Shown here piece after piece: positions 38,852 through 50,580 of a stretch of 64,000 nucleotides of DNA. The position numbers were made by a program, and so were the translations under genes. This DNA is from Hyperoplus lanceolatus (lineage: Eukaryota; Chordata; Actinopteri; Uranoscopiformes; Ammodytidae). Position 1 is the stretch's first letter, and every line of letters starts with the position of its first letter. The stretch is taken from the NCBI GenBank assembly GCA_026929865.2, contig CM049415.1, positions 849,001 through 913,000 on the forward strand, given 5' to 3'. The notes under the pieces are model-generated. The model saw nothing but the letters and a program-made list of their open reading frames with translations, was not told where the DNA came from and did no database searches.

Positions 38852-41800
38852 CTAATTAAAACAGTTACAAGTGTGGAGGGGTTGATTCAAAATAATACTT
38901 TTAAATTGGTTAACAGATATGAGTGTATTTATTTTAATTGTATGTTGTAGGCTGTTCCAGGAGTCAGGGGCACTATAGCTAAAAGCGGTTTTACCAAGCT
39001 CAGACCGGACATAGGGGACATATAACATGATCATGTCAGTTGAGCGGGTTTGATAAAGCCCATCTGAAATAAGCAGCATTTCTGTCAGATAGAGTGGTAG
39101 CTTTCCAGTCAGAGCTTTATATATAAAAATATGCCAATGTGCATCACGTCTCTCCTTAAGGGAGGACCACCCAACCTTTTCATATAAAACACAATGGTGT
39201 GTATCATAAGCATCTCCTGTAATGAATCTCAAAGCAGAGTGAAATACAGAGTCAAGGAGTTTAAGGCATGAACGAGATGCATGCCGATAAACCACATCAC
39301 CGTAATCAAGGACAGACATAAAAACTGCCTCAATAATCCTTTTCCTACTAAACAACGGGAAGGTAGCTTTATTCCTATAAAAATATCCAATCTTTTGTCG
39401 CAGACGACAGACAAGATTTTTATGTGAAATGTAAAAGAGAGTTTTTCATCTAGCCAGATACCAAGGTACTTATATTCAGAGACTTTTTCGATCAAAGAAC
39501 CGTTTACAGCATAGATGCATGCACTATTGTCTAAATCTCTAGCCCTAGAGAACATCATGAATTTAGTTTTAGACTGGTTAAGGACAAGTTTAAGTGAAAT
39601 AAGAGCATTCTGAAGAGCATTAAAGGACAGTTGCAGGTTCTCAATAGCTGACTTTGCAGAGTCAGCAACACAATACAAGATGGTGTCATCAGCATATAAA
39701 TGGATTTGACAACCACTGACAAGAGACACAATATCATTGATGTAGATGGTGAATAGTACCGGACCTAAAATTGAACCTTGTGGAACACCTTTGGTTATGG
39801 GTAAGAAACCAGATTGGATATTACCTAGCTTCACACATTGAGATCGGTCAGAAAGGTAATTACTGAACCAGCTACACGCATTTTCACTAATACCAATGTT
39901 AGCCAATTTATCTAATAGTAAAGAATGGTCTACTGTATCAAAGGCTTTACTGAGATCAATAAAGAGGGCAGCACAGTGATTACTATTATCTAAGGCAGAG
40001 ACAATATTGTTAGTAACCAGAGTGATGGCAGAGATAGTGCTATGGTTAGTTCTAAAACCAGATTGGTGAACAGATAAAATAGTGTGACTTGAGAGAAATG
40101 TTTTCAATTGGTAATTAATAAGGGATTCCAGCGTTTTTGACAGACATGACAGTCTGGATATTGGCCTATAGTTATTAGGGTCAGTTTTTCTCCCGCTTTA
40201 TACAAAGGAAGGACACAAGCTGATTTCCAGATCCTTGGAATAACGCAGGAAGATATAGAAAGGTTAAAAATGTGGGTAATACACTCTGCAATTACAGGGG
40301 CTGAGAGTTGGAGAAAGAATGGGTCTAGGTTGTCTTCTCCAGTGGATTTCTTGGGGTCAATGCTTAAGAGAGCATCAAGAACCATACTGGAGGACACAGG
40401 AATAATAGAAAACAGAGGAACATCATTGGTGGTAGGCATATGAACCTGTTCAAGGGGTAGCTGGTTGTCTGCTAGAGAAGATCTAGAGTTGTCCTCTTTG
40501 AAGATATGGCCAGCAACATTAAAATGTCTATTAAAACCAGCGCAGATCTCGGTTTGATCGGTAATAAAACTATCATCAAATTTAACCTGAATTGGAATAG
40601 AAGCTGATGTAGCAGAGCTATTTTTGTTGGTTTTAACCACCTTCCAGAATTTTGCTGGGTTAGAATAGGTGTCTGTGATCAATTTTAAATAGTAGTCAGA
40701 TACATTCTTCCTCACTAAGGATGTACATTTATTTCTTAAGGCTCTGAATGCAGCCCAATGTGAGGCGTTATTAGTACGTCTAGCAAGAGACCAGGCTTTG
40801 TTTCTAGTTCGGAGAAGAGATGTAAGTTCTGGACTAACCCAAAGACTGGATCTATCCTTAACTCTATACTTCTTAAAGGGGGCATGTGTATTTAAAATAG
40901 ATAGAAAAGTGGAAATGAAAAAGTCTAAAGCTAGTTCGACATCAGGAATAGCCAGGGTGTTGTGAATATCACTATTATAAAGGTCATGAAGAAAGGCTTG
41001 CTTATTAAAAATGTTTAGGTTTCTCTTAATTAAAACCCTGGCTGAGGATTTTTTTATATGTGTATCACGGACACATACAATGGGACAATGGTCACTTATA
41101 CCTAATTCAAGTACTCCAGATAAAGATATTTTATCACTCTTATTAGAGAAGATTAGGTCTATAAGTGTTGATCTTGAGGGTTCTTTCATGTTTGGCCTGG
41201 TTGGATTTGTGATTAACTGTGACAAATTTAGGTTAGAAGATATTTCCTTTAAATGATCAGAGGCATTTGTCAACCAATCCAGATTAAAATCACCCATAAC
41301 TAAAACTTCAGAATTAGAATAGTGGGAAAGTAGGTCAGCCAAACGATCAATAGACCCAGCGTCAGCTGATGGAGGTCTATATACTCCAACAACAATGAGA
41401 GAATTACTAAAACCACAATCAATTTTGAGAGCCAGAAATTCAAAACATTTGGGTATAGAGATTGAGAGTAAAACAGAAACAGAAAGACAGGACTTAACAT
41501 AAATGGCCACACCACCACCTCTTTGAGGCCTGTCCGATCTAAAAATGTTGAAGTTAGGCAAGGCCACATCACTGTCATTTTGATGTTTTTTTAACCATGA
41601 CTCAGTAATGATCAAAATATCGGGATCAGTTTGCAGGGCTAATATTTTCAAGTGATCCAATTTCTCAGATTGGAGTATACTCCTAATATTCCAATGAATC
41701 AGCTTCAATCCTTTTCTGCATCGAAGAGAAGAGTAGTTGGCACAAGATGTTGATTCTATGGACATAGGGTCAAGCAGTACAGCATTATGCCTATCAGTAA

Positions 41801-41993
41801 CTCCAATAGGAATATGGAGGCGAATAGGGGCAGAAATTAACATAGGGAAATGGGTCAGGGGATGAGCTATGGGTAATATAGCCACAGGAGAACAAGGTGG
41901 AGTAAGGGGGCCGAGTGCAGGGACAGCGCCCATACTAGAGATGACAGCAGGACCCGCACTGTCTAAGACAGTGTTGTGACAGGAAGACAACAT
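38852..41993 (-). pseudogene. LINE B ORF2 (endonuclease-reverse transcriptase), frameshifted
   Basis: The endonuclease part (41993 to about 41000) has LIHWNIRSI, ITESWLKKH, GDFNLDWL, TLIDLIFS and SDHCPIV. The reverse transcriptase part has SGFRTNHSTISA, DLSKAFDTVDHS, GVPQGSILGPVLF and YADDTILY, the classic L2-clade pattern. The C-terminal part (39355-38852) has FSRKRIIEAVFMSVLDYGD and ends PLHTCNCFN. Two single-base frame changes, both in runs of five A (near 40193 and 39420 on the plus-strand scale), join three open segments. No other stops were seen. Products of this kind nick the target DNA and copy the LINE RNA from the nick. Confidence 0.9.
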
Positions 41994-42029
41994 GAGCAGG
42001 GCAGGGTCAGGGTCATTCTGGGGAAAACA

Positions 42030-43174
42030 TCATTTCAGGCTAAACGCAATGAAATTAATGAAATTCTTTGTTAATCTTTCGGACCCCTTCCTGTTCAAAT
42101 GCAGACCATCAGCTTTAAAGAGGTCATGCTCAGTCCAAAAGTAGTCGAAATTGCTAATAAAACCAAGGCCTGTTGCAGTAGTGAAGTTTTGCATCCATGT
42201 GTGCAAACCAAAAGACGGCTAAAGCGCTCTGAGCTCTTGAAAAGGGTAGGAATAGGGCCATAGAGAACACATCTTTTACCAAGGCTTTCAACAGTGAGAA
42301 TCAATGACTCAAGATCATGGTAGAGTTTGAGGGAGCGCCTGGCCATGACATCATTTGTGCCCATGTGCAACAAAACAGTGTGAACAGACGGATAGAGATC
42401 AATGAAGACAGGTATCAGCTCTATAAAGTCAGTAGTGATCCCACCGGAGAGACAGTAAGTGATGGCGCCAGGGAGATGTACATTTCTGATGATAGAGTCA
42501 CCAAATAATAGAATTTCAGGAGTCTGATTCTTACAGCCATTGTCATAGAATGACAGTTTAGAATGCAGGGAGACATGGGAGGGACCAGAGTTATGCAGAG
42601 CAGTAGAAGAGGGATTAACGTCACCTGCGCAGATGACGTCATCATTGAGTGTCGGGGGGAGCGCATCAAGCGGGAAAGGTCGCTGAGGGGCTGGGAGAGG
42701 AGGAAAGTTTTCTGAGAAGGATGCAGATGAAGGGGATGAGCACCTTTGACGTTTGTCCTGGGACATCAGCGGGCTGGATGGAGGGGTGCGACGCTTTCTG
42801 CGTCGGGAGTTTGGAGGGATTGGCAGCTCCGAAGCGGTGCTTGAGGAAGTAGCCGGTAGCTCAGCTAGCTTCTCCAGGGGAGAGAAGAAGTTTGACAACG
42901 GGATGGGATCGTCATCACATTCATCCATGCCAGGGGAAAACAAGGGGAGAGAGACCCGCCTCCCCTTCTTAGCAACGCTTGTCCAGGGGGGAAGAGGGAT
43001 ATCCGATGTGCGGTGGACAGCATTGGCCGAGCTGGAATCATCCTGCTGTAGCGCTTCCACCCGGGCGAGGAGCGAGGATTGACGCAGGAGGACATCATCC
43101 AGGAGGGTCGCAATGGAGCGGAGCTCAGACTTCAGACAGGACAACTCATGGTCCACCGGGGCGAGTGGAGGCAT
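42030..43174 (-). pseudogene. LINE B ORF1 protein with SGNH/GDSL esterase domain, frameshifted
   Basis: The start was taken at MPPLAPVDHELS (43174), because the frame upstream of it is open but reads as leader sequence rich in C, L and R. Residues about 8-45 (LSCLKSELRSIATLLDDV) look like a short coiled coil. A proline/serine-rich linker with a basic patch (RRRKRRTPP) follows. The C-terminal third is an esterase of the SGNH type: LFGDSIIRN holds the nucleophile serine and GTND the asparagine. Past a one-base frame break in a T run near 42210, ADGLHLN holds the Asp-His pair. L2 and CR1 elements are known to carry this domain in ORF1, where lipid or membrane binding has been suggested. The stop of the continued frame is at about 42030, 37 bases before ORF2. 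Confidence 0.82.
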
Positions 43175-43644
43175 ACTCGGGCAGCGAGCGGGAGCACTGA
43201 AACAGAGGGAGGAGAACAGCAGCCAGCGGACAACCAAAAGAGAAGGACAGGGAGCTACGTGCCGGGGGAGGCAGCGGAGGAGAAAAAGGTGCCGGTCTAG
43301 ACACTTACTCGCCAAGGCTTCATCCAGAAGCCCACAGCGGTGTAAAGGCGAAACAGTAAAACAGCAGCAGAGTAGCAAAACAGCAACCGAAGGCAGAGGG
43401 AGACTTACCGCCACGGCCCAGAGACTGGGCCGGTGATTGGTGATGAACTCAGTCTCCGTTTGTGATGGCAGGACACTCCGGAGTTCCTTGCTTAAGCACT
43501 TAAAACCTAGCTGCCTGTGTAAACTAGCCTGCATATAGACACATGTTTTTCCAATAGTTTTACATGCACATGTATATACAGTTTTAGCGAGATAGCTCAA
43601 AAAACATGGCCGCTGTTGAGCAGTGCCATTCGGGTAAACTGTAG

Positions 43645-46600
43645 ATATCTAATTTCTCTGATATTTTCAATATCAAGTGGGCTTTTATTTTGAAAGTAAA
43701 CATCAGAATATCCTGAAACTTTTTGTCTGGCTTCATGGGGTCGTGAACTATGACCCTGGAGTGGAATGACTCTGGAATAACAGGGCGTTTTTTTAAAAAT
43801 TGAATCCAAAATCATATCTAATTTCTCTCATATTTTCAATATCTAGTGGGCATTTATTCTGAAACTACACATCAGAATGTCCTGAAACTTTTTGTGTGGC
43901 CTCATGGGGTCGTGAACTATGACCCTGGAGTGGAATGACTCTGGAATAACAGGGCGTTTTTTTTAAAATTGAATCCAAAATCATATCTAATTTCTCTCAT
44001 ATTTTCAATATCTATTAGGCTTTTATTTTGAAACTACACATCAGAATGTCCTGAAAGTTCTTGGGGGACCTCATGGGGTTGTGAACTATGACCCTGGAGT
44101 GGAATGACTCTGGAATAACAGGGCGTTTTTTTTTAAATTGAATCCAAAATCATATCTAATTTCTCTCATATTTTCAATATCTAGTGGGCTTTTATTTTGA
44201 AACTACACATCAGAATGTCCTGAAACTTCTTGGGGGACCTCATGGGGTTGTGAACTATGACCCTGGAGTGGAATGACTCTGGAATAACAGGGCGTTTTTT
44301 TTTTTTAATTGAATCCAAAATCATATCTAATTTTGAAAATATGAGACAAATTAGATATGATTTCGATTCAATTAAAAAAACGCCCTGTTATTCCAGAAAA
44401 TTCCACTCCAGGGTCATAGTTCACGACCCCATGAGGCCACACACAAAGTTTCAGGACATTTATGATGTAGTTTCAGAATAAAAGCCCACTTGATATTGAA
44501 AATATGAGAGAAATTAGATATGATTTTGGATTCAATTTTAAAAAACGCACTGTTATTCCAGAGTGATTCAACTCCAGGGTCAAAGTTCACAACCCCATGA
44601 GGTCACCCCATGAGGTCACCCTGAAAGTACACATCAGAATGTCCTGAATCTTCTTGTGTGACCTCATGGGGTTGTGAATTATGACCCTGCAGTGGAATGA
44701 CTCTGGAATAAAAGGGCGTTTTTTTAAAAATTGAATCCAAAATCATATCTAATTTCTCTCATATTTTCAATATCTAGTGGGCTTTTATTCTGAAACTACA
44801 CATCAGAATGTCCTGAAAGTTCTTGGGGGACCTCATGGGGTCGTGAACTATGACCCTGGAGTGGAATGACTCTGGAATAACAGGGCGTTTTTTTTTAAAT
44901 TGAATCCAAAATCATATCTAATTTCTCTCATATTTGCAATATCTAGTGGGCTTTTATTTTGAAACTACACATCAGAATGTCCTGAAACTTCTTGGGTGAC
45001 CTCATGGGGTTGTGAACTATGACCCTGGAGTGGAATGACTCTGGAATAACAGGGCGTTTTTTTTTTAAAATTGAATCCAAAATCATATCTAATTTCTCTC
45101 ATATTTACAATATCTAGTGGGCTTTTATTCTGAAACTACACATCAGAATGTCCTGAAACTTCTTGGGGGACCTCATGGGGTCGTGAACTATGACCCTGGA
45201 GTGGAATGACTCTGGAATAACAGGGCGTTTTTTAAAAAATTTAATCCAAAATCATATGTAATTTCTCTCATATTTTCAATATCTAGTGCGCTTTAATTTT
45301 GAAACTACACATCAGAATGTCCTGAAACTTTTTGTGTGGCCTCGAGGGGTTGTGGACTATGACGCCGGAGTGGAATGACTCTGGAATAACAGGGTGTTTT
45401 TTAAAAAATTGAATCCAAAATCATATCTAATTTCTCTCATATTTTCAATATCTAGTGGGCTTTTATTTTGAAACTACACATCAGAATGTCCTGAAAGTTA
45501 TTGGGGGACCTCATGGGGTTGTGAACTATGACCCTGGAGTGGAATGACTCTGGAATAACAGGGCGTTTTTTTTTTAAATTGAATCCAAAATCGTATCTAA
45601 TTTTTCTCATATTTTCAATATCTAGTGGGCTTTTATTCTGAAACTACACATCAGAATGTCCTGAAACTTTTTGTGTGGCCTCATGGGGTCGTGAACTATG
45701 ACCCTGGAGTGGAATGACTCTGGAATAACAGGGAGTTTTTTAAAAATTGAATCCAAAATCATATCTAATTTCTCTCATATTTTCAATATCTAGTGGGTTT
45801 TTATTCTGAAACTACACATCAGAATGTCCTGAAACTTTTTGTGTGGCCTCGAGGGGTCGTGGACTATGACGCTGGAGTGGAATGACTCTGGAATAACAGG
45901 GCTTTTTTTTAAAAATTGAATCCAAAATCATATCTAATTTCTCTCATATTTTCAATATCTAGTGGGCTTTTATTTTGAAACTACACATCAGAATGTCCTG
46001 AAACTTCTTGGGGGACCTCATGGGGTTGTGAACTATGACCCTGGAGTGGAATGACTCTGGAATAACAGGGCGTTTCTTTTTTTAATTGAATCCAAAATCA
46101 TATCTAATTTTGAAAATATGAGACAAATTAGATATGATTTCGGATTCAATTAAAAAAAAACGCTCTGTTATTCCAGAAAATTCCACTCCAGGGTCATAGT
46201 TCACGACCCCATGAGGCCACACACAAAGTTTCAGGACATTCTGATGTGTAGTTTCAGAATAAAAGCCCACTTGATATTGAAAATATGAGAGAAATTAGAT
46301 ATGATTTTGATTCAATTTAAAAAAACGCCCTGTTATTCCAGAGTGATTCAACTCCAGGGTCAAAGTTCACAACCCCATGAGGTCACCCCATGAGGTCACC
46401 CTGAAAGTACACATCAGAATGTCCTGAATCTTCTTGTGTGACCTCATGGGGTTGTGAATTATGACCCTGCAGTGGAATGACTCTGGAATAACAGGGTGTT
46501 TTTTTAAAAATTGAATCCAAAATCATATCTAATTTCTCTGATATTTTCAATATCAAGTGGGCTTTTATTTTGAAAGTAAACATCAGAATATCCTGAAACT

Positions 46601-47121
46601 TTTTGTCTGGCTTCATTGGGTCGTGAACTATGACCCTGGAGTGGAATGACTCTGGAATAATCCAAAATCATATCTAATTTCTCTCATATTTTCAATATCT
46701 AGTGGGCTTTTATTCTGAAACTACACATCAGAATGTCCTGAAACTTTTTGTGTGGCCTCATGGGGTCGTTAACTATGACCCTGGAGTGGAATGACTCTGG
46801 AATAACAGGGCGTTTTTTTTTAAATTGAATCCAAAATCATATCTAATTTCTCTCATATTTTCAATATCTATTAGGCTTTTATTTTGAAACTACACATCAG
46901 AATGTCCTGAAAGTTCTTGGGGGACCTCATGGGGTTTTGAACTATGACCCTGGAGTGGAATGACTCTGGAATAACAGGGCGTTTTTTTTTTAATTGAATC
47001 CAAAATCATATCTACTTTCTCTCATATTTTCAATATCTAGTGGGCTTTTATTCTGAAACTACACATCAGAATGTCCTGAAACTTTTTGTGTGGCCTCATG
47101 GGGTCGTGAACTATGACCCTG
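43645..47121. repeat. Satellite array, segment 3 (~170-bp monomer)
   Basis: The array resumes with ATATCTAATTTCTCTGATA, completing the monomer interrupted at 38658. Inverted blocks lie at about 44331-44620 and 46110-46400. Monomers with GAAAGTAAACATCAG plus TTTTTGTCTGGCTTCAT occur near 43690 and 46575. A close relative with TTTTTGTGTGGC sits near 36915, which marks a longer-range duplication. At 46658-46664 one monomer has lost its CAGGGCG and homopolymer part. The segment ends at the CTG that forms the Harbinger target duplication. Confidence 0.96.
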
Positions 47122-47410
47122 GGGCCGTATTACAGAAACTTCCTAACTCACAATTCCTATCTTAACTGTATTGTTACCATGGTAATTAGAGTTAGGACCT
47201 GATATAGGAAAATAGCCATTACAGATTAACAGTTCCTAAGTCAATGTTCCTATCTTAAGTCAAGATAGGAAAAGTGTATTACAGAAGCATCCTAACTGAC
47301 ACAATCTTAAATAAAGCCTCCTAAATTTAAGATAACTGTTGGGCCATCCTAACTTTTCCGTTTTCCAACTGTAAAATAGCCTAGGCCTACATAGCTACAA
47401 GTGATCAGTG
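47122..47410 (+). promoter_or_regulatory. Harbinger left terminal and subterminal repeats
   Basis: After the inverted end come repeated words: TTCCTATCTTAACTG (47154), TTCCTATCTTAAGTC with an inverted AAGATAGGAAA (47246-47271), and a second end-like copy, GTATTACAGAAGCATCCTAAC, at about 47276. CCTAACT occurs several times. These are good candidates for transposase or Myb-partner binding sites. The transposase promoter must also lie in this 289-bp stretch, but I see no clear TATA box. Confidence 0.75.
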
Positions 47411-49003
47411 ATGGCTGCAATTTTTGTATACGTTAATTTAGAGAGAGGAAACAACCGCAACCGTAATTTGTATGTTGAGCGGCTGCTTGGTAACCCGGAC
47501 GATGTTTTGCGGTTTGAGGACAAAATCCTAATCAACCGGTATCGATTGCCTCGGGCAATGATACTTCAGCTAGCCGAGCAGCTGCGACCAGCGTTGGAGA
47601 GACCAACGAAGCGACACGGGGCTCTCCCGGTTGTGCTGCAGCTGACAAATGCACTACGGCTGTTTGCCAAGGGGGACTTCCAGACCGAGGTTGCTGACTT
47701 ATCTAAAATGTCCCAGCCGGCAATTTCAAGAAACTTGACAGAGGTGGCAACAGCAATAAGCCGATTGGCCCCTCAATACATTGTTTTTCCGAAGGCGGAG
47801 GAAATCATGTATATAAAATCAGCATTTTATCGGGAGTGCCGGATGCCGGGTGTGATCGGGCTCATAGACGGGTCGCTGTTCCCAATCAAAGCCCCTAATG
47901 GGCAGGTAGAGGCAGCATACGTGTGTCGGAAAGGCTATCATGCCATCAACATACAAGCAATAGGCGACCACCGGATGGTTATCCGTCATCTGGTAGCGCG
48001 ATGGCCGGGCTCGACTCATGATTCGTTCATCTTCAACACAAGGTAGTAGAAGTGTTTCAAGACAAACCTTAATGAGACTAGACAGTAACTTTATCATCAT
48101 TACCATACTGCAGCGCCACCCAGTGGGTCTATAGGGTAATAGGCTACAATAAAGTTAGTTTAGATTATGTTAGACCCTCTCCTCACCTAGGCCTACTATT
48201 ATTAGGCCCAATAATATTATTATTATCATAATTATTCTTTATTGTTAGGCTTACGTTGCCCAGGATTATATTTTATATTTGATGCTCTAATTCAGATATG
48301 CCAGCTTCACACGCACATTCTGAATTAAATGTGAAATTATCTTATTTTAGCAGTTTTGTATCTCTGCAGTGACATCAATACTTATCTGGAGGAATCAGAT
48401 CAGAGTGGCTGGCTTCTTGGTGATTCTGGCTATCCCCTAAAGCCATACCTCATGACTCCAGTAGGGAATGAGCGCTCTCCAGCAGACATGCGGTAAAAAA
48501 GCCAGATTTAAAAAAAAATGTATTTCTTAGATTCCAAACAAAATAACACAAGTATTGTGGTTACTCGGTTATCTAAGTATGTTGAATCCAATAGGTATAA
48601 CCGAGCTCACAAGCAATGTCGATCGAGGCAGGAGCGTCTGTTTGGAGTCTGGAAGAGCAGGTAGCCTAAAGGTCTAGATATTCGGGAAACATTTAGTAGC
48701 CTAATATAAAAAGTCAATGTTGATGAACTGACAATACCTAAAATCTTTTTAATCAGATGGAGATGCCATGACACCAGTGGAGGCTACCTCCAATATTCCC
48801 CAGAAAAAGTGGTGTTGTTCATTAAAGCCACAGCAGTGCTTCATAACATCTGCAGATTGGCTAATCTTCCAGACCCTGAGGTTGACGCAGCAGAACCAGA
48901 AGGCCATGCTGTTGAACAGGAGCCGCAGGGACTTGTTGCTGGGGTCAACACAAGGAATCAATTGATCCATGATTTCTTTGAAAGACCTGGCCAAGATAAT
49001 TAG
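47411..49003 (+). CDS. Harbinger transposase (DDE, spliced)
   Basis: Exons by eye: 47411-48042, 48370-48492, 48595-48660 and 48757-49003. All introns are GT-AG and the phases agree, giving 1068 bases or 355 residues. The start is ATGGCTGCA at 47411. Residues about 75-115 ([20 protein letters not shown]) form the usual helix-turn-helix. The DDE nuclease core has D153 ([10 protein letters not shown]), the conserved [12 protein letters not shown] at about 197-208, D229 ([13 protein letters not shown]) and E265 ([12 protein letters not shown]), with 35 residues between D229 and E265. The C-terminal part has [11 protein letters not shown] and [12 protein letters not shown], as in HARBI1-like proteins. 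The protein excises and inserts the element in the nucleus, normally with a Myb-like partner. No stop or frame break was found. The exon limits are my reading and lack transcript support. Confidence 0.92.
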
Positions 49004-49098
49004 CCAAAATAATGAGTAATGATAGTGTAAATATACAAAAATATATAGTTGAATAATACCATAGTGTAATATAAATTAATTGATAGGACTAATACACA

Positions 49099-49325
49099 GG
49101 TGAAATATTCAATGCACATTTAATCACATTTTATAGCTTATTATAATACTAATGATAACAATATATACATATAACTAATGATTTAAATAAAAAGGTGAAA
49201 TATTCAATGTACATTTAATTATATTTTATAGCTTATTATAATACTAATGATAACAATACATAGAACTAATGATTTAAATAAAATGGTGAAATATTCAATG
49301 TTATTTAATGATTAAAATAAAAAAA
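49099..49325. repeat. Tandem ~93-bp repeat between the two Harbinger genes
   Basis: GGTGAAATATTCAATG begins units at about 49099, 49194 and 49285. Each is followed by an AT-rich run with TTTTATAGCTTATTATAATAC and ACTAATGAT; the third copy is partial. It lies between the two convergent stop codons, where both genes need 3' ends. AATAAA words occur in it (for example about 49186, 49276 and 49316), so it may supply polyadenylation signals. Confidence 0.8.
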
Positions 49326-49362
49326 ATCTGTTAAAATATAGCAATTGTTTGGTGTTATTAGG

Positions 49363-50269
49363 CTATATTTCTTGGCTGCACTTTCTGCAAAGCCTCTGTC
49401 TGGTCTTCTCCCACTCAAATCTTTCTCTCTCCAGCTCCAGCCTCTCTCTCTCAACAGCCAGCCTCTCTCTCTCTAGCTCAATCAGGGCCATGGTGGTGTC
49501 TGTTGACGAGCTTTTTCTTTTTGCTGTAAAATCAAAGTGGATATAGCTTGTTATTAGACATTGATGACAGGCATTTGAAAAATGTCACAATGGTAGTGCA
49601 ATTTAGTTTACTTTACACATATCTGATAATCATTATTGGCTTAGTATTATTGGTTTAATAATTACCAGGGGGTGGTGCTATTTCGGACGGAGGGGTCTCA
49701 CAGGTTGCCCCCTGGCTGCACTCCTCTAGGCCTATAAGCTCCAGTGTAATGAGGCCGTCGGGGAAGAGACCGCCGCCAACCGCTTCCAGTCCAACCTCAC
49801 ATCCACCAGGAATACCTGTATGAATATGGTATATGTTGGTCTATGCCTATGAGCGCAATTAAAGTGTGAACAAAGATAACAACAAATAAACAAGCAGCCT
49901 TAAGACTTTCTTACCTTCATAATGGACTTTGTCCAACAGCCCGATGATGCGGCACTCAGCGGGTGTAAGGGGAGTAGCAGGGGATGAGCCCCCACCCGTT
50001 TTCTGCTGTTCCTTCGACTGGAAAGCAGCTTTCTTTTTTACCTCGCTTGTCATTGTTGACAACTTCTTTTTGATTGTTTCCACGCTCCGCTGGACCCCCG
50101 AAACCGCAGTGACAGCGTCCGCAATTTTTGCCCATTCGACGTGTTTCTTTTCGGCGCTCAGAGCGGGTGATAATTTACCGAATAAAATGTGTTTCACCTT
50201 CTCCACCAACATGACCAACACCTCCAACTCATCCGCTTTGAAATTTAATGCTCTCCTATTATTTTCCAT
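49363..50269 (-). CDS. Harbinger Myb/SANT-like DNA-binding partner protein (spliced)
   Basis: Exons on the minus strand: 50269-49915, 49815-49666 and 49523-49363, joined by GT-AG introns with matching phases. The total is 666 bases or 221 residues. Residues about 8-82 (KADELEVLVMLVEKVKHILF, HVEWAKIADAVTAVSG, SVETIKKKLSTMTSEVKKKA) match the trihelix/Myb-SANT-like layout of Harbinger ORF2 and NAIF1-type proteins. The middle is proline-rich and acidic. The last exon encodes a basic KRKSS patch and a charged heptad helix (LERERLAVERERLELERERF) that should form a coiled coil. In studied Harbingers this partner binds the subterminal repeats and carries the transposase into the nucleus. It is convergent with the transposase gene; the stops are 360 bp apart. 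Confidence 0.88.
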
Positions 50270-50399
50270 TTTTTTTAAAAGAGATCCGTGTCCGTGTAAA
50301 CTAGGCTATAGAAAGTAGCCTATAAACAAAGAGATGTCCGGAGTCAGATGGAATTAAGTGGTGGCGGTTGCTTAGCAACAGACATAAACGTTGCGAACG

Positions 50400-50580
50400 G
50401 AGGTCGAATTTAGCAGTTAGGATTTCCTAAACAGACTTAGGATAGGATTTAGTAAGTTAAGATAGGATTCCTAAAGTTAGTTAGGATCTGCTTCTATAAT
50501 ACCAAATCGGAAAAAATCCTATCTTGGACCATCCTATCTTAAGTTAGGACTTAAGATAGGAAGTTTCTGTAATATGGCCC
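50400..50580. promoter_or_regulatory. Harbinger right terminal and subterminal repeats
   Basis: A dense cluster of CCTATCTTAAG-type words in both orientations: CTTAGGATAGGAT (about 50440), GTTAAGATAGGATTCC (about 50457), CATCCTATCTTAAG (about 50530) and CTTAAGATAGGAAG (about 50550). It also holds an internal end-like copy read on the other strand near 50490. It ends in the terminal inverted repeat. The Myb-like gene starts just inside, so its promoter overlaps this region. Confidence 0.75.

Larger units (their letters stand above)
38659..43644 (-). mobile_element. LINE B: L2-clade non-LTR retrotransposon with esterase ORF1
   Basis: A 4986-bp element on the minus strand inserted in one satellite monomer; ATAT (38655-38658 and 43645-43648) is a short target duplication. 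From the 5' end it has a GC-rich leader, ORF1 (43174 to about 42030), ORF2 (41993-38852), a 3' UTR with a CA microsatellite and a GAGGGTCACCCTC hairpin, and a tail of ACAAT repeats (plus-strand TGTAT). Short tandem tails of this sort are known in fish and eel L2 elements. The interrupted monomer can be matched to an intact relative near 36858, which confirms a clean insertion. ORF1 has one frame break and ORF2 two, so this copy cannot express as written, yet it looks young. Confidence 0.92.
47122..50580 (+). mobile_element. PIF/Harbinger DNA transposon, apparently complete
   Basis: A 3459-bp element whose ends match as inverted repeats: GGGCCGTATTACAGAAACTT at the left, and GGGCCATATTACAGAAACTT read inward on the other strand at the right, one mismatch in about 24 bases. 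It is flanked by CTG at 47119-47121 and 50581-50583. The uninterrupted monomer has a single CTG in GACCCTGGAGTGG, so this is a 3-bp target duplication of the CWG type known for fish Harbingers. Inside are a four-exon transposase gene on the plus strand and a three-exon Myb-like gene on the minus strand, facing each other. Both frames are open across the predicted introns. The element lies in one satellite monomer without disturbing its phase. Confidence 0.95.

Noticed and set aside
42317-43436. Several plus-strand open frames opposite LINE B ORF1
   Set aside because: They are antisense shadows of a GC-rich coding region; the minus-strand frame has the clear esterase motifs.
43175-43600. Upstream extension of LINE B ORF1 to 43600
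   Set aside because: The frame is open, but its composition is unlike the ORF1 body, and the later ATG before the coiled coil fits related elements better. The longer form is not excluded.
48749-48994. Minus-strand frame opposite the last transposase exon
   Set aside because: The plus strand fits HARBI1-like C-terminal sequence with consistent splice phases; the antisense frame is a shadow.
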